From JAKAFX01 sp049965715 (GTDB taxonomy: Archaea > Thermoplasmatota > Thermoplasmata > Thermoplasmatales > Thermoplasmataceae), in contig JBMFWA010000002.1 in the NCBI GenBank assembly GCA_049965715.1, forward strand, positions 1-64,000: a DNA stretch of 64,000 nt. The letters are read 5' to 3'. The position numbers and the translations under genes were made by a program. Positions within the stretch are counted from its first letter, which is position 1, and each line of letters opens with the position of its first letter. The notes beneath the pieces are model-generated. The model saw only the letters and a program-made list of their open reading frames with translations. It ran no database searches and was not told the DNA's origin. Of the stretch, positions 26,901-35,125 are shown piece by piece.

Positions 26901-29900
26901 AGGTTCTGGTTAAGCGCCCCTCCAATCGAAACGTTCACCACGGTGAAATTCCGGTAATATGTACCGTTTATAATGGCACTGACCTGATAGCTGTACGGCG
27001 GGATGTCAGAGAACTGGTAGACCCCGTTGGTAAGGTTATCAGTTATGTTAACGCCATAAGAGGAGTTTGAGTATATTACCACTGCATTTTCAATCGGCTT
27101 CAGATGCCTTTCATATGTACCATTTTTGTTGGGCGTATTTGAAGTCTGGTACTCATAACTCAGGGTTCCCTTAACTTCATTTTTAGTCAGCTGGTAGTTC
27201 TTTATGATGTGATAATCAGGGAGGCCTGTGGTTGCGTTTACTGAAGTGGAAATGCGTTCAGCCTGCGTCTTTGAGACGTTTACCTTCAGATACTGGATTG
27301 AGTTGCTTCCTCCGAGGAAGAGATGGTTGAAAGAACCGTAACTGATCTCGATTGTGTCATTCCCCGGCACTGCCGTCAGATTGTAGTATCCCTGTGCATT
27401 TGTCCTTGTGTAATCATGAGGTATTCCATACTGGTCATAGAGGGTCACATAGAGACCCGCGATCGGGGTATTCGGCCCCTGTGTAACTCTGCCAGAAATT
27501 GTTGCACCAGGGTAGTATGATACTATGGTGTCCTCACCCTGGACAACCTGGTTTACGGGTGGAAAGAGTTCCGCGATTCCAATTTTCTTCTGCGAATAAT
27601 AATAAGCCTGCTGCAGCGATATGATCTTCCACGCTTTAGGATGAGCAGTATAGTTTGTGTAAGGGTTCCATGGGATCCCAATGTAAGAAAGCTCAAAATG
27701 GCTCATATTCCATGCTGGCATGATAGCATATGTAGTGTTACCAAAGGTCAATCCGGGAATACCTGTCGTGTTGCCTGTCGCCTGAGGAGGATAGCCAATC
27801 ATAAACCTGTAGATGGATGTATTGTAGAAGGCTGAATTGTACTGGATTATGTAGTTCGTAGGGGTTGCACCTGCTGGCGTCTGGTTGAGCGGATATGTGC
27901 CGTTTGCTGTCTGTTCAAGTATCTGATAGTACTGGTAGGGCACGACTTCGCCATTTGACGTGTATGATAACTTGTCCGTAAGATAAGTAGGTGCATAGAA
28001 TATTCCAGGACTTAGCCCCGATGACGGAAACAGGGAATGATCTATGCCTATGTACTGAATGCTGTATCCGGTCTCGAATTCCAGAATCGAGTATAAATTG
28101 ACCAGCATAGATGTGGAATATGCGGATGATAGAAGCCCGGTCACAAGGGCAAAATAAGCGTTCTGTGTTGATATCGAGCGTATGTACTCACCAAATGTGG
28201 AAGGGTGCTGGAATATGAGATATTCGTAAGGCACCGGGTTTGCAAGAATTGACTGGATTATGTTTGCCTGCCTGGTACCTAGATACTGCTGAAGAGACAG
28301 GGTGATGTTTGCAGGCAGGACGCCATGGTTGTTGGCGTAAGAACCCTGAAGCACTCTGGCAATGAACAGCGAAATGATCTGGCTCTGATTCTGTGCAAGA
28401 AGTATCTGACCTGCCACCTGATAACCCTGCTGGAAGTCATCTGCCACTGTAGGATGTTTCCCCTGTGATAGTTCCTGGAATCCATAATCCCACCATGATA
28501 CAAATGCCGGTCTTTGATTAAAAGGAACATTGGTATTCTGTGTGGAAAGCCACTGGAAGGCGCCCGCAAGAGGTTGCGAAGCATTATCTATGAAAGGCCC
28601 TGCGGCCCCGACGAACTGAGGATTATTGGCAGAATAATTTGCTGGCCTGAGGAAACCCGGCATAGAGTTGTATATCTGATTGTTAACGGCAGCTTCATTG
28701 TTTCCTGGAACGCCCGCTGCAATTGTTGTGAATCCGGACGGGATCACAAGCAGTATGACCACCATGGCAACGAAAAGAGCCTGAATCCACTTAACATTCC
28801 CTTTCAGGGACTTGCTTATGCTCGCCGTGCCGAGCTGCCTGCGGTTCTTTACCTCATGAACCTTCAGGAGATCTGCAAAGTAGAGAAGAAGGACGGACCC
28901 CAGAACGGCATATGCTGGCGCCGCTGTAACATTAAACCTTGCCGCGGCGAAGCTCATGTAAATTGAAACCGCACTGAAGATGAGGATGAAGAGGAGTCCA
29001 TCCCGCTTATCCTTAAAATAGAGGTAAATAACATACGCCAGACCGCTTAAACCCAGGATAAATTGTGCCGGCCCAAACCCGCTTATATATTGCCCCAGAG
29101 GAGGTGATGCCGCCTCGGCAATTGTATCATAGACCCTAGTTTTAATGAAGTAGCCCTCTCCGCTGAGAAGGGACTGCAACATCGAATGGTTATACAGATT
29201 CAGTGCCTCAAGAAGCAGGCCCAGGATTGCGAGCAGGAACGGAATTGTGAATATCCATGGATAATCCTCGAAGAAAAATATGAAGACCCCGAATATGATA
29301 AGACCTATGGCGAGATAAAGCGGAGGGTAGAACCACACGCTTGCGTTTCCAAGTGCTATATAATAATAAGAACCCATCAGGAAACCCAGCGCAGCAAAAA
29401 ACGTGAAGTGGTATGTAAGGTACTGGGTGCTCTTCTTCCTGAAGATGTTTACAATAATCTGCGCGAAGACATAAATGATGATGATGGCTTCTATGTAAGC
29501 GTAACCCTGCCATGAGAGCATCAGTCCGCCCAGACTTGCCCCTGCCAGAAGAGAATAAACGGTGGCAATCCTGTTGCTGTAAAAATACGTCATAATCTGG
29601 GCCGGATATGTTGTAATCGATCTTACATCTGTTATAATTTTCCTCTTTTGTGTCTCGTTAATGGCTTTCAGGAAGAAATAAATTGTAAAGAAAGCGAAGA
29701 ATAATTCAGGAGTGTGCATTCTGCCATCTGACAGGATTCCCGAAGAAAGGTTGCTCGGCATGAGTGTGTAAAGTATCGCTGCAACCATTCCTGCTCTCTT
29801 GCCAAAAACTTCCTTGGCAATCAGGTAAACCGGAATGATCAGCAGGGCCCCAAAAACTGCATCAAATTCCAGAAACACATATTTTGCAGCAGTGAGTGTA

Positions 29901-30232
29901 TTCATGAACGGTGACAAGAGTACCGCCATGAACGCGACGAACCAGTGGAAGAAAGGTGTTCTTGGATCTGTTGATCCCAGCGGATAGTTCAGTGCAGGAT
30001 CGAAAGTGAGCCAGTGATGGGTCGTGAGTATGTATTCTATGGCCCTGAAATTGTAATACGGATCGCTTCCTCCGGACACATTGAGAACTCCGTTTGAAAA
30101 CGTGACACCGACGGCGAAATATGTACCTATGAAGAGGTATATCAGCATTAAGAGAGAAAGAAGGATTACCTCCGGATTAAGTATGAAGAAACTCTTGAAT
30201 CTTGATATGTTTTCTGATGGAGACTCGGACAT
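23906..30232 (-). CDS. aglB: Giant AglB/STT3 oligosaccharyltransferase with long C-terminal beta-domain array
   Basis: A 2108-residue protein. Residues 1-510 form the multi-helix STT3 core: the first catalytic motif GGSDPYYN (Asp57), a second loop motif DGRMHTPE (169-176), the external-loop TIAE motif (370-373) and about a dozen further helices. The sequon-reading WWDYG motif is at 580-584. Archaeal AglB usually has 600-1000 residues. Here some 1100 more follow: at least several carboxypeptidase-regulatory/CNA-B-like domains (for example ISGRVTQGPNTPIAGLYVTLYD, truncated to a motif; LSGIVSSNGLPSAFATV) and NEW3-like CARDB domains near the end, then one membrane helix (about 2076-2098) and a basic tail. 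The extracytoplasmic part is dense in N-x-S/T sequons, so the enzyme may glycosylate itself. No stop codon or frameshift interrupts it. Confidence 0.93.
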   Translation of the reverse strand: MSESPSENISRFKSFFILNPEVILLSLLMLIYLFIGTYFAVGVTFSNGVLNVSGGSDPYYNFRAIEYILTTHHWLTFDPALNYPLGSTDPRTPFFHWFVAFMAVLLSPFMNTLTAAKYVFLEFDAVFGALLIIPVYLIAKEVFGKRAGMVAAILYTLMPSNLSSGILSDGRMHTPELFFAFFTIYFFLKAINETQKRKIITDVRSITTYPAQIMTYFYSNRIATVYSLLAGASLGGLMLSWQGYAYIEAIIIIYVFAQIIVNIFRKKSTQYLTYHFTFFAALGFLMGSYYYIALGNASVWFYPPLYLAIGLIIFGVFIFFFEDYPWIFTIPFLLAILGLLLEALNLYNHSMLQSLLSGEGYFIKTRVYDTIAEAASPPLGQYISGFGPAQFILGLSGLAYVIYLYFKDKRDGLLFILIFSAVSIYMSFAAARFNVTAAPAYAVLGSVLLLYFADLLKVHEVKNRRQLGTASISKSLKGNVKWIQALFVAMVVILLVIPSGFTTIAAGVPGNNEAAVNNQIYNSMPGFLRPANYSANNPQFVGAAGPFIDNASQPLAGAFQWLSTQNTNVPFNQRPAFVSWWDYGFQELSQGKHPTVADDFQQGYQVAGQILLAQNQSQIISLFIARVLQGSYANNHGVLPANITLSLQQYLGTRQANIIQSILANPVPYEYLIFQHPSTFGEYIRSISTQNAYFALVTGLLSSAYSTSMLVNLYSILEFETGYSIQYIGIDHSLFPSSGLSPGIFYAPTYLTDKLSYTSNGEVVPYQYYQILEQTANGTYPLNQTPAGATPTNYIIQYNSAFYNTSIYRFMIGYPPQATGNTTGIPGLTFGNTTYAIMPAWNMSHFELSYIGIPWNPYTNYTAHPKAWKIISLQQAYYYSQKKIGIAELFPPVNQVVQGEDTIVSYYPGATISGRVTQGPNTPIAGLYVTLYDQYGIPHDYTRTNAQGYYNLTAVPGNDTIEISYGSFNHLFLGGSNSIQYLKVNVSKTQAERISTSVNATTGLPDYHIIKNYQLTKNEVKGTLSYEYQTSNTPNKNGTYERHLKPIENAVVIYSNSSYGVNITDNLTNGVYQFSDIPPYSYQVSAIINGTYYRNFTVVNVSIGGALNQNLYIYFDSIFANVSYGGSPVSNYRLTLSGTGGTYQNYTNSTGKAIFWIVPGQYSLNGSGLNNTVQGTLVSVPSWGLNQTFNLTPVLSVQVSGNVAGVSSQSHVYFYLNGNTNEATVFTTTDTGYFSGTVPVGIYTVAYSGSSGVFARTMKIVSNTYISVTPSTGYTISVTSTIPTKAVFSGVYEIIGSGLILENVFSSNSTSNFTIPAGNYNIISSGVSIGQLYYSLTPVTLSYNMSLKMLLTSQGNASLDLYDSSAASSYSSQYGVEGSVVTLYGDSIPVYYAVSGSNGVAALYYPSWAQNSLNVTVNSVFYNVASSRLSSNLNSLGLKPYSSTATLMLETNGTMIPFNGTLQMSGSNHYNLTINSGLVQGSVRSGLYTAVISSNEVSATLETSIITIPVNTSITGVIGIETHSQVTVAGSTGTMIFLRNGTQVQNSSYLNPGTYGVYSYSSTGANISTVYISRNQTLQPDYIQAFSISLSNSLGIKGGTYYLNYSGTHIGLPSGQYNLPAGKYYIFYADRVSNTSGNYLITGTSTLQLSSSSSSNIIVPASAKVILTRLSGIVSSNGLPSAFATVEIEDGSYHNITVSNLTGFYSLLVPSGTYNVYAYSNVSGSAVFSKVSVTPFVPSYVMNITLQPSYSVNYWVQINGKIVNTNLTISTNTTSFIFNTSVGGSLLPSGYYNFTAHVNRTETNGTGQQITVPYSSSYYAFINSARDISIDLTISNQYQFTFSQITKSKSVAVNSLLNYTFRVFNSGYVTTNITFSTGNSSWNMTFTPDNASLMPGIGKLINVTIKVPMNATAGFTQVPVTLDYESYQTTEYLNLTVNPYVNFTMSSINTFATPSNRSLLVPFQIKNTGNTPVNVLLSFNSSQRSKIRTVALWNVNFTYQGKVVTNVTVPVSSQITVYVLMNASGSGPEPVSNITVYGKAQGGTPESTLYLHPSYMSAPVVLPYPKGNSIISNYTGSPYDSLIIGLVIIAAAVLVGLIAASTRGRKNR

Positions 30233-30268
30233 TATATCTTTACCTGAGGATGGCTAATGTAATCTCTC

Positions 30269-30277
30269 TATAAAAAA
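30269..30277 (-). promoter_or_regulatory. TATA box of aglB operon
   Basis: TTTTTTATA on the minus strand is centred about 40 bases before the aglB ATG (30232), giving a leader near 15 bases that includes a weak AGGT Shine-Dalgarno. Confidence 0.4.
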
Positions 30278-30289
30278 CTAATTTCCCCA

Positions 30290-30550
30290 GCAGTGATGGC
30301 TTAAAAATTACCCTGCAATTCAAACATGGCACGTCTCCCGTTTTATAGAAACCTTGAAACCTGCCTATGGATGCCAGAGAGGTTGCAGATTTTTTGCATT
30401 CAGGAAGAGTTTCGCCCAGTACTAAGCTCCGCGGGCTGGTATCCACCCCGCACAGAAAAGGGATGAAAGCGAGGCAGAGTACACTGTCTCAATAATCATA
30501 TTGCTTCGTATGAGCCCCGATCCCTGGAACCGGAAGATGAATTAATGCTG
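30290..30550. other. Intergenic stretch, no gene recognised; possible structured RNA
   Basis: The 368 bases between aglB and the wHTH gene have no convincing reading frame. Several short complementary arms are visible on the plus strand: CTGCCT (about 30361) with AGGCAG (about 30473), and GCGGG (about 30437) with CCCGC (about 30453), which is followed by ACAGAA. These could fold as a domain of about 115 bases. I could not match it to RNase P, SRP, a riboswitch or a tRNA. Confidence 0.25.
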
Positions 30551-30554
30551 TATC

Positions 30555-30586
30555 TTTACTGCAGTAAATGTGTGAACATCTTTATG
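30555..30586 (+). promoter_or_regulatory. Palindromic operator and TATA box of wHTH-SBP regulator
   Basis: TTTACTGCAGTAAA (30555-30568) is a perfect 14-base palindrome. A TATA-like CTTTATG (30580-30586) follows 12 bases later, and the ATG at 30610 lies about 26 bases after that, suggesting a leaderless transcript. The palindrome stands just upstream of the BRE/TATA region of a gene encoding a winged-helix protein, so autoregulation is plausible. Confidence 0.5.
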
Positions 30587-30609
30587 ATTCATAACAGTAT
30601 ATGAATGTC

Positions 30610-31638
30610 ATGCCTCAGACCGAAAGCACCGACTTCAGAGAAATTGTCTTTGATACTCTATTTCAAAGAAAAGGTTCAGGAATCACACAGCGTGAACTGG
30701 AACTTCTCTATGGATACTCAAAGTCCTATATCTCAGATGTTCTTGGCGAACTTGAGGCTAAGGGGCAGATAGTGAGAAGGGAAGAGTGGGGAAATACAAA
30801 GAGGGTCTGGGCCAGTGAATATTTCCCTCATTTCAGATCCGGAATTATCCGTGCTGGAGCCCTTAAATCCACAGAATATGTTCCGTTCTTCTCATTTCTG
30901 AGGAATTTTTGCCTTGAGAATGGATACTCCCTTAAAATTATTCCATACAATGACCTGCATTCACTGATGGATGATCAGTGCTCCGGGCTGCTAGAAATAT
31001 CCTGTGCCCCATTACTTGCCCAGATTATGTTCTCCATGGTGAACGGAAACATTGCAATAGGAGGTGCCATTGCATCAGGCGGATCGTGCATTATTGAGAA
31101 CAGGATAGTCGAAACTGATTCTTTTGCCACCACTGAATCGTCATCAATGATACTGATCACCAGGGGATTCCTTTCTGAACATCATGGGGTATCGGTGGTG
31201 CCATTCACAGATCCGTTCAAGGCCATGGAGGATTTTTTGAAGGGAATTTACAGGTATATTTCAATGTGGGAGCCGTTTGCAAGCCAGATAATGAAGCGGT
31301 CAAAAAATACGCTGAAGGTGACGTCTTTCAGTGATATGCTGGACAGTCTTCCCTGCTGTTCCTTTGCCTTTTCCGCTGAATTCCTTTCCCATGAGGAGAA
31401 AACTATTTCCCGTATAAGGTCTGGCTATGAAAAATACGACAGAGGCAGTTTATCCGGCGATGAAATATTCTCTATTTGTAAGGATCTGTCATTGACCGGC
31501 ATCGGTAGAGACATACTGGTTGACTCACTCAAGAACTACAATTTCGACTGCTCATTGGGCACGGACATACTCAGAAATTATCTTGAAAAGGCTCAGCTGC
31601 CGTTCACTGAGAGTGCTGTCCTGAAAGTTTTTCTCTAG
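30610..31638 (+). CDS. Winged-helix regulator with a possible substrate-binding-protein-like domain
   Basis: A protein of about 342 residues. Its first 70 form a winged helix: GITQRELELLYGYSKSYISDVLGELEAKGQIVRREEWG, that is helix-turn-helix plus wing (given here as a description; the key turn is YSKSYISDVL). The remaining 270 residues resemble a periplasmic-binding-protein type 2 fold of the sulfonate/thiamine-precursor kind: FLRNFCLENGYSLKIIPY, then GLLEISCAPL, AIGGAIASGGSCIIEN and a helical C-terminus. It is probably a ligand-responsive repressor or activator; the ligand is not deducible. The upstream palindrome supports autoregulation. It overlaps the convergent pheT by 4 bases. ATG 30601 is an alternative start. 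Confidence 0.5.
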   Translation: MPQTESTDFREIVFDTLFQRKGSGITQRELELLYGYSKSYISDVLGELEAKGQIVRREEWGNTKRVWASEYFPHFRSGIIRAGALKSTEYVPFFSFLRNFCLENGYSLKIIPYNDLHSLMDDQCSGLLEISCAPLLAQIMFSMVNGNIAIGGAIASGGSCIIENRIVETDSFATTESSSMILITRGFLSEHHGVSVVPFTDPFKAMEDFLKGIYRYISMWEPFASQIMKRSKNTLKVTSFSDMLDSLPCCSFAFSAEFLSHEEKTISRIRSGYEKYDRGSLSGDEIFSICKDLSLTGIGRDILVDSLKNYNFDCSLGTDILRNYLEKAQLPFTESAVLKVFL

Positions 31639-33263
31639 TTTCTATTCAGCCTGCTGAACATGAGTCCAAGATCCAGTTCAAGAACAGCCAGGGGCATGTT
31701 GATGTCCCAGTCCTCCAGGTATTCCGGATGTATCTCCCCAAGTTCTCCTATCCTGATACCGTCATGGTAGATTCCGCCGCACCTCCCATGTATGAATCCT
31801 TCGGAGTCCTCCTCGTTCAGAGTGAACTCGCCATTAAGGAAGCGCCTTCCCAGCACTTCCATGACCTGTCTCATCACATTCACAGATACTCTTGAATCAG
31901 CAACGGCAACCGAAAGCACGGTCTTCTGATCCATTTCCCTTATCACGCTGCCTATCTCGAATATTCTCTGAGGGTACTGCCTCCTTTTGTTGTTCTTGAA
32001 GAATTCTATGAAATTAGGAAATATTCTGTCTCTGACCACAGAGTTTTCAGCCGATTTCGGATTTACGAGTTCCATGCCACCATGGTATGTAAATCTCCTG
32101 TAAACACTGGCTGATGTGATGACATAGGTCATTATCTCCTGGTAACCGAGCCCGATCATTACGTCCCGGACCGTTTCTCTGAAGCCCGTAAGTTCAAGCT
32201 GTGATCCTATGGTCTGTATGTTGAGTGCCTTCTCAGGTACGTTATCGAAACCACTCGCTTTGGCAATATCCTCTATGATGTCAGATGGTCCCATTACATC
32301 AATCCTGTTTCCAGGTGTCATGGCGACTATATGTTTCCCGTGAACTGATGCCTCGAAGCCCATCCTCTTGAGATACAGCGCTGAGTCAGATTCACTCAGG
32401 TGCATCCCAAGCAGTTTTTTGATCTCATCAGGTACAATATAAACTGCACGTCCGTCATATGATCTGAGTTTCGACTGAAGTGATTTTTGAATCTGCTGAT
32501 CCGGCACTGTAATATCATATCCCATTGCCATTAGCTCATATATCATTAGGTAGAATGCGTTTCTCACTGCCTGGAATTCAGTGCCGGTTATGTCGACAAA
32601 TATGTTGTGCGTTTTTCCGGAAATTACTGATTTACTACCGTTGACAATGGGCGGCATCGACAGCACCTCTCCTGAAGAGTCCAGGATTACAGGGACCATG
32701 CTTGTGTCCCCCAGAAGCCCTGAATATTCAATTCCCTTGGGGTGGGATTTCAGGATTTGATCTGCACTGCCCTTGAAGCCGTCATAGGTCGTGAAATTAA
32801 GATTTTCCGGATCAAGAGCGGTGTACCGGAAAGGAGGGGATGTGTTATCAAGGTCATGCAGGCCTATGGAGGCTTTCTTCCTGTCTTTGCCCACGGTCGC
32901 ATGTACCCTTTCCTGAAATTCTATCAGATATGGGAGATCGTCTCCAAGCGATCTGTTCCCGTTGTACGCCTGAAAGAACAGAATATATGGTCTCCTGTCA
33001 AGCCCTGATTTCTCAGCACTGAGCATTTTCTTCCCTGTCCACCTGATTCTGTTGTTTTGGCTTCTACCGGCGTAAAATGTCTCGATAGATCTGTGGAGGC
33101 CGTAATAGGAAGCCAGGTCCAGCCGGTCAGGATTGAGTTCATCACGCAGCTCGCCACCTTCTGTATTATGTGAAAACCCTATAACGCTTGAGAATTTCTC
33201 GAGATACACCGCAAAGTCCTGCCCGAATCTTTCCCGGGCAAATTTCTCACTCATCCTGATCAT
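31635..33263 (-). CDS. pheT: Phenylalanine--tRNA ligase beta subunit
   Basis: An archaeal-type PheT of about 542 residues. It has the B1/B3-B4 editing region (AYNGNRSLGDDLPYLIEFQER; residues about 95-210), the B5 domain with MTPGNRIDVMGPSDIIEDIAKASGFDN, and the catalytic-like core LTGFRETVRDVMIGLGYQEIMTYVI. It pairs with PheS (not in the window) to charge tRNA-Phe and edits Tyr. I use ATG 33263; TTG 33269 adds two residues. It is followed by convergent overlap with the wHTH gene. Confidence 0.93.
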   Translation of the reverse strand: MIRMSEKFARERFGQDFAVYLEKFSSVIGFSHNTEGGELRDELNPDRLDLASYYGLHRSIETFYAGRSQNNRIRWTGKKMLSAEKSGLDRRPYILFFQAYNGNRSLGDDLPYLIEFQERVHATVGKDRKKASIGLHDLDNTSPPFRYTALDPENLNFTTYDGFKGSADQILKSHPKGIEYSGLLGDTSMVPVILDSSGEVLSMPPIVNGSKSVISGKTHNIFVDITGTEFQAVRNAFYLMIYELMAMGYDITVPDQQIQKSLQSKLRSYDGRAVYIVPDEIKKLLGMHLSESDSALYLKRMGFEASVHGKHIVAMTPGNRIDVMGPSDIIEDIAKASGFDNVPEKALNIQTIGSQLELTGFRETVRDVMIGLGYQEIMTYVITSASVYRRFTYHGGMELVNPKSAENSVVRDRIFPNFIEFFKNNKRRQYPQRIFEIGSVIREMDQKTVLSVAVADSRVSVNVMRQVMEVLGRRFLNGEFTLNEEDSEGFIHGRCGGIYHDGIRIGELGEIHPEYLEDWDINMPLAVLELDLGLMFSRLNRN

Positions 33264-33326
33264 TACCAATCTGTACGCACCATTCCGGAAGTCTGTCCAC
33301 AGGATAATCCATTTGCCATAAAATTA

Positions 33327-33626
33327 TTATTGCTTCTGTTTCTTGTTCCCCGTCAGCTTATCCACTTCTTCATTCAGAACCTTCGATGTGTATTCCCGCA
33401 GCACAGCCTTTACAAGATCGTCAAGTGTAAGCGGAGATTCGTCCGTAACTTCCCTGTTAAGGTTCTCCAGAACACGTTTCGATATGGATATGTCCATCTT
33501 TTTGGCCTTTCCGCTTTCGTTTCTCTCGATCAGGTCGCTGATGGCCTTTCTCACAACATCAGAGACGCTTTCGAAATTATAGCTTTCCACGAGCTCTTCC
33601 AGTTTACGCATGGTGTCTTCCGACAC
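33327..33626 (-). CDS. Ribbon-helix-helix DNA-binding protein (start uncertain)
   Basis: From GTG 33626 the protein has 99 residues: helix-turn-helix of the RHH type (SEDTMRKLEELVESY, FESVSDVVRKAISDLIE) plus an acidic/basic helical C-terminal part ending KLTGNKKQKQ. The DNA-contacting beta strand of RHH proteins should come first, and it is in fact encoded upstream in frame as VPYRITIRVSED, but no ATG, GTG or TTG precedes it before a stop. A CTG at 33656 stands 6 bases after GGGAGTGA and would give 109 residues. Either CTG is used or one base has been gained. It is probably a CopG/NikR-like regulator. Confidence 0.7.
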   Translation of the reverse strand: MSEDTMRKLEELVESYNFESVSDVVRKAISDLIERNESGKAKKMDISISKRVLENLNREVTDESPLTLDDLVKAVLREYTSKVLNEEVDKLTGNKKQKQ

Positions 33627-33734
33627 GCGGATCGTTATTCTATACGGTACAGACAGTATTATTCACTCCCATTCAAACCAATTTGAGCGGATCAAGTTCC
33701 CAAGATCGACCTGAATGAATGTTCTTTACTGTTA

Positions 33735-34841
33735 TTATTCTTTTTCATTAAAATTCTTATTGTTTTGTTTCTGGAGTATGTATGAGTTACCACGCCATGT
33801 GATCTCTTTCATCCTGTGGGCTTTAATCAGATTGTACTCATAGAAAAATGGAAGTATGATCTCAAGTAACGGTATCCGCCACCCGGACTCCTTCAAATCA
33901 GGAGCTACCTTCGCGATCTTAACAGCCTCCGGTATGAGAAGAAGCAGGAACAGAACGGATACGAAACCGGATAGTATTATTGATGATATGATCAGCAGGA
34001 TTTCCATTGAATAATACATAAGGCCGTATTTGTAAACTTCAGGACTCGCCGCTATTGACAGTGCGGTTTGCCTGTTTGCCCATTCCACTACCTGGTGAAA
34101 ATCCTCAGGGCTCTTGACCAGCGGTTCCGAATCCCTTGAATAAAAAATCTCCAGCCCTCTCTTTTTGCAGATTTTTGTTATGGCGGTGTCGTCGGAAACT
34201 GACTCGCTGAAGAACGCAAATGCTGCAGGATCTTCAATCAGACTTTTCCTGAAGGCAAGGGACCCTCCCCATCCAAATCGGGTGATCCTGGATTGCATCA
34301 TTGATTTTCCCACAACCCCCCACGCGGACTTGAAGTGGGACCAGAATCCGCCCACAGGATAAAAGACAGGAAAGGTTGTTGCAGCCCCATACTTTGGATT
34401 CGCAAGAGGATCAAGAAGTCCTTCCAGCCACTGTTTTCCCGCGGTTATATCAGAGTCGGCAATCACATATACGTCGAAATCTGGATATTTCCTCATTGCA
34501 GTGGACAGAGCCCTGACCTTGCCGCTACATTTCTGACAGGGATAGTCTGAAATTATAATTTCCACTCCAGCTTCCCTGAGATATGCAGTTGCGGGATCAT
34601 CCAGCGAGTCAACAATGCCCACAAGTTTGTAGTTCCTGAAGCTCTGCTCCTTCAGGGATTGAAGATTCTCCAGAAGCGAGAAATCCAGCCCCCTGCACGG
34701 TACCATCACAAGTGCATTTCCTTCATATCTTGCTGCATTTCTCTGGTACGTTGCCCTTACGCTTGACAGCGCAATTATTCCCAGTGCTATAAGAAAAAGA
34801 AATATCACGTATACGTAAAAAATGATCTGAAATAATGTCAT
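33735..34841 (-). CDS. Membrane glycosyltransferase, GT2 (ceramide glucosyltransferase-like)
   Basis: A 368-residue protein. An N-terminal helix (about 5-27) is followed by a GT-A domain: VMVPCRG, GIVDSLDDP, a PCQKCSGK zinc-like Cys pair, the metal-binding ADSD motif, GWGGSLAFRK and the catalytic SVSDDTAI; VVEWANRQ stands in place of the QxxRW motif. Two or three helices close the protein (about 275-330). It probably moves a nucleotide-sugar onto a lipid at the membrane, perhaps polyprenyl phosphate for the N-glycan used by AglB. It follows the EF1-beta gene by 8 bases on the same strand. Confidence 0.8.
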   Translation of the reverse strand: MTLFQIIFYVYVIFLFLIALGIIALSSVRATYQRNAARYEGNALVMVPCRGLDFSLLENLQSLKEQSFRNYKLVGIVDSLDDPATAYLREAGVEIIISDYPCQKCSGKVRALSTAMRKYPDFDVYVIADSDITAGKQWLEGLLDPLANPKYGAATTFPVFYPVGGFWSHFKSAWGVVGKSMMQSRITRFGWGGSLAFRKSLIEDPAAFAFFSESVSDDTAITKICKKRGLEIFYSRDSEPLVKSPEDFHQVVEWANRQTALSIAASPEVYKYGLMYYSMEILLIISSIILSGFVSVLFLLLLIPEAVKIAKVAPDLKESGWRIPLLEIILPFFYEYNLIKAHRMKEITWRGNSYILQKQNNKNFNEKE

Positions 34842-34849
34842 TCGCAGAA

Positions 34850-35116
34850 TCAGACAAGCGTGATATCTTCTGTATCAACCTGGGAAACGCCTGGTATCTG
34901 CATGAGGGTCTCTTCCATCTCCCCAACTTTTCCTTCCTGGTCAGGGATGATTATCTCCACTCTTATAGCCTTGAGGCCAAAAGCGATTTCCTGTGGAAAA
35001 ATTTTGTTTATCTCACACATCCCGGAAATTTTTGATCTAATCAGTTCCTGGAGTCTATCTGTACCCGCCTCTGGGTCATCGGGCAGAACTCTGAAAGCAA
35101 CCACAACATCTCCCAT
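34850..35116 (-). CDS. ef1B: Translation elongation factor aEF1-beta
   Basis: An 88-residue guanine-exchange factor for aEF1A. MGDVVVAFRVLPDDPEAG, IFPQEIAFGLKAIRVEIIIPDQEG and the terminal IPGVSQVDTEDITL match the family. The ATG at 35116 is preferred: it follows AGGTGA at a good distance, while GTG 35125 lies inside that site. The Shine-Dalgarno overlaps the stop codon of the zinc-ribbon gene (TAGGTGA), so the two are coupled. Confidence 0.95.
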   Translation of the reverse strand: MGDVVVAFRVLPDDPEAGTDRLQELIRSKISGMCEINKIFPQEIAFGLKAIRVEIIIPDQEGKVGEMEETLMQIPGVSQVDTEDITLV

Positions 35117-35125
35117 AATCTTCAC

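Noticed and set aside
30240..30446. 68-residue minus-strand frame before aglB
   Set aside because: Overlaps the aglB promoter and has no family-like composition.
30430..30480. H/ACA-like RNA (hairpin then ACA)
   Set aside because: The hairpin is only 5 bp with no guide pocket, so it does not meet H/ACA geometry.
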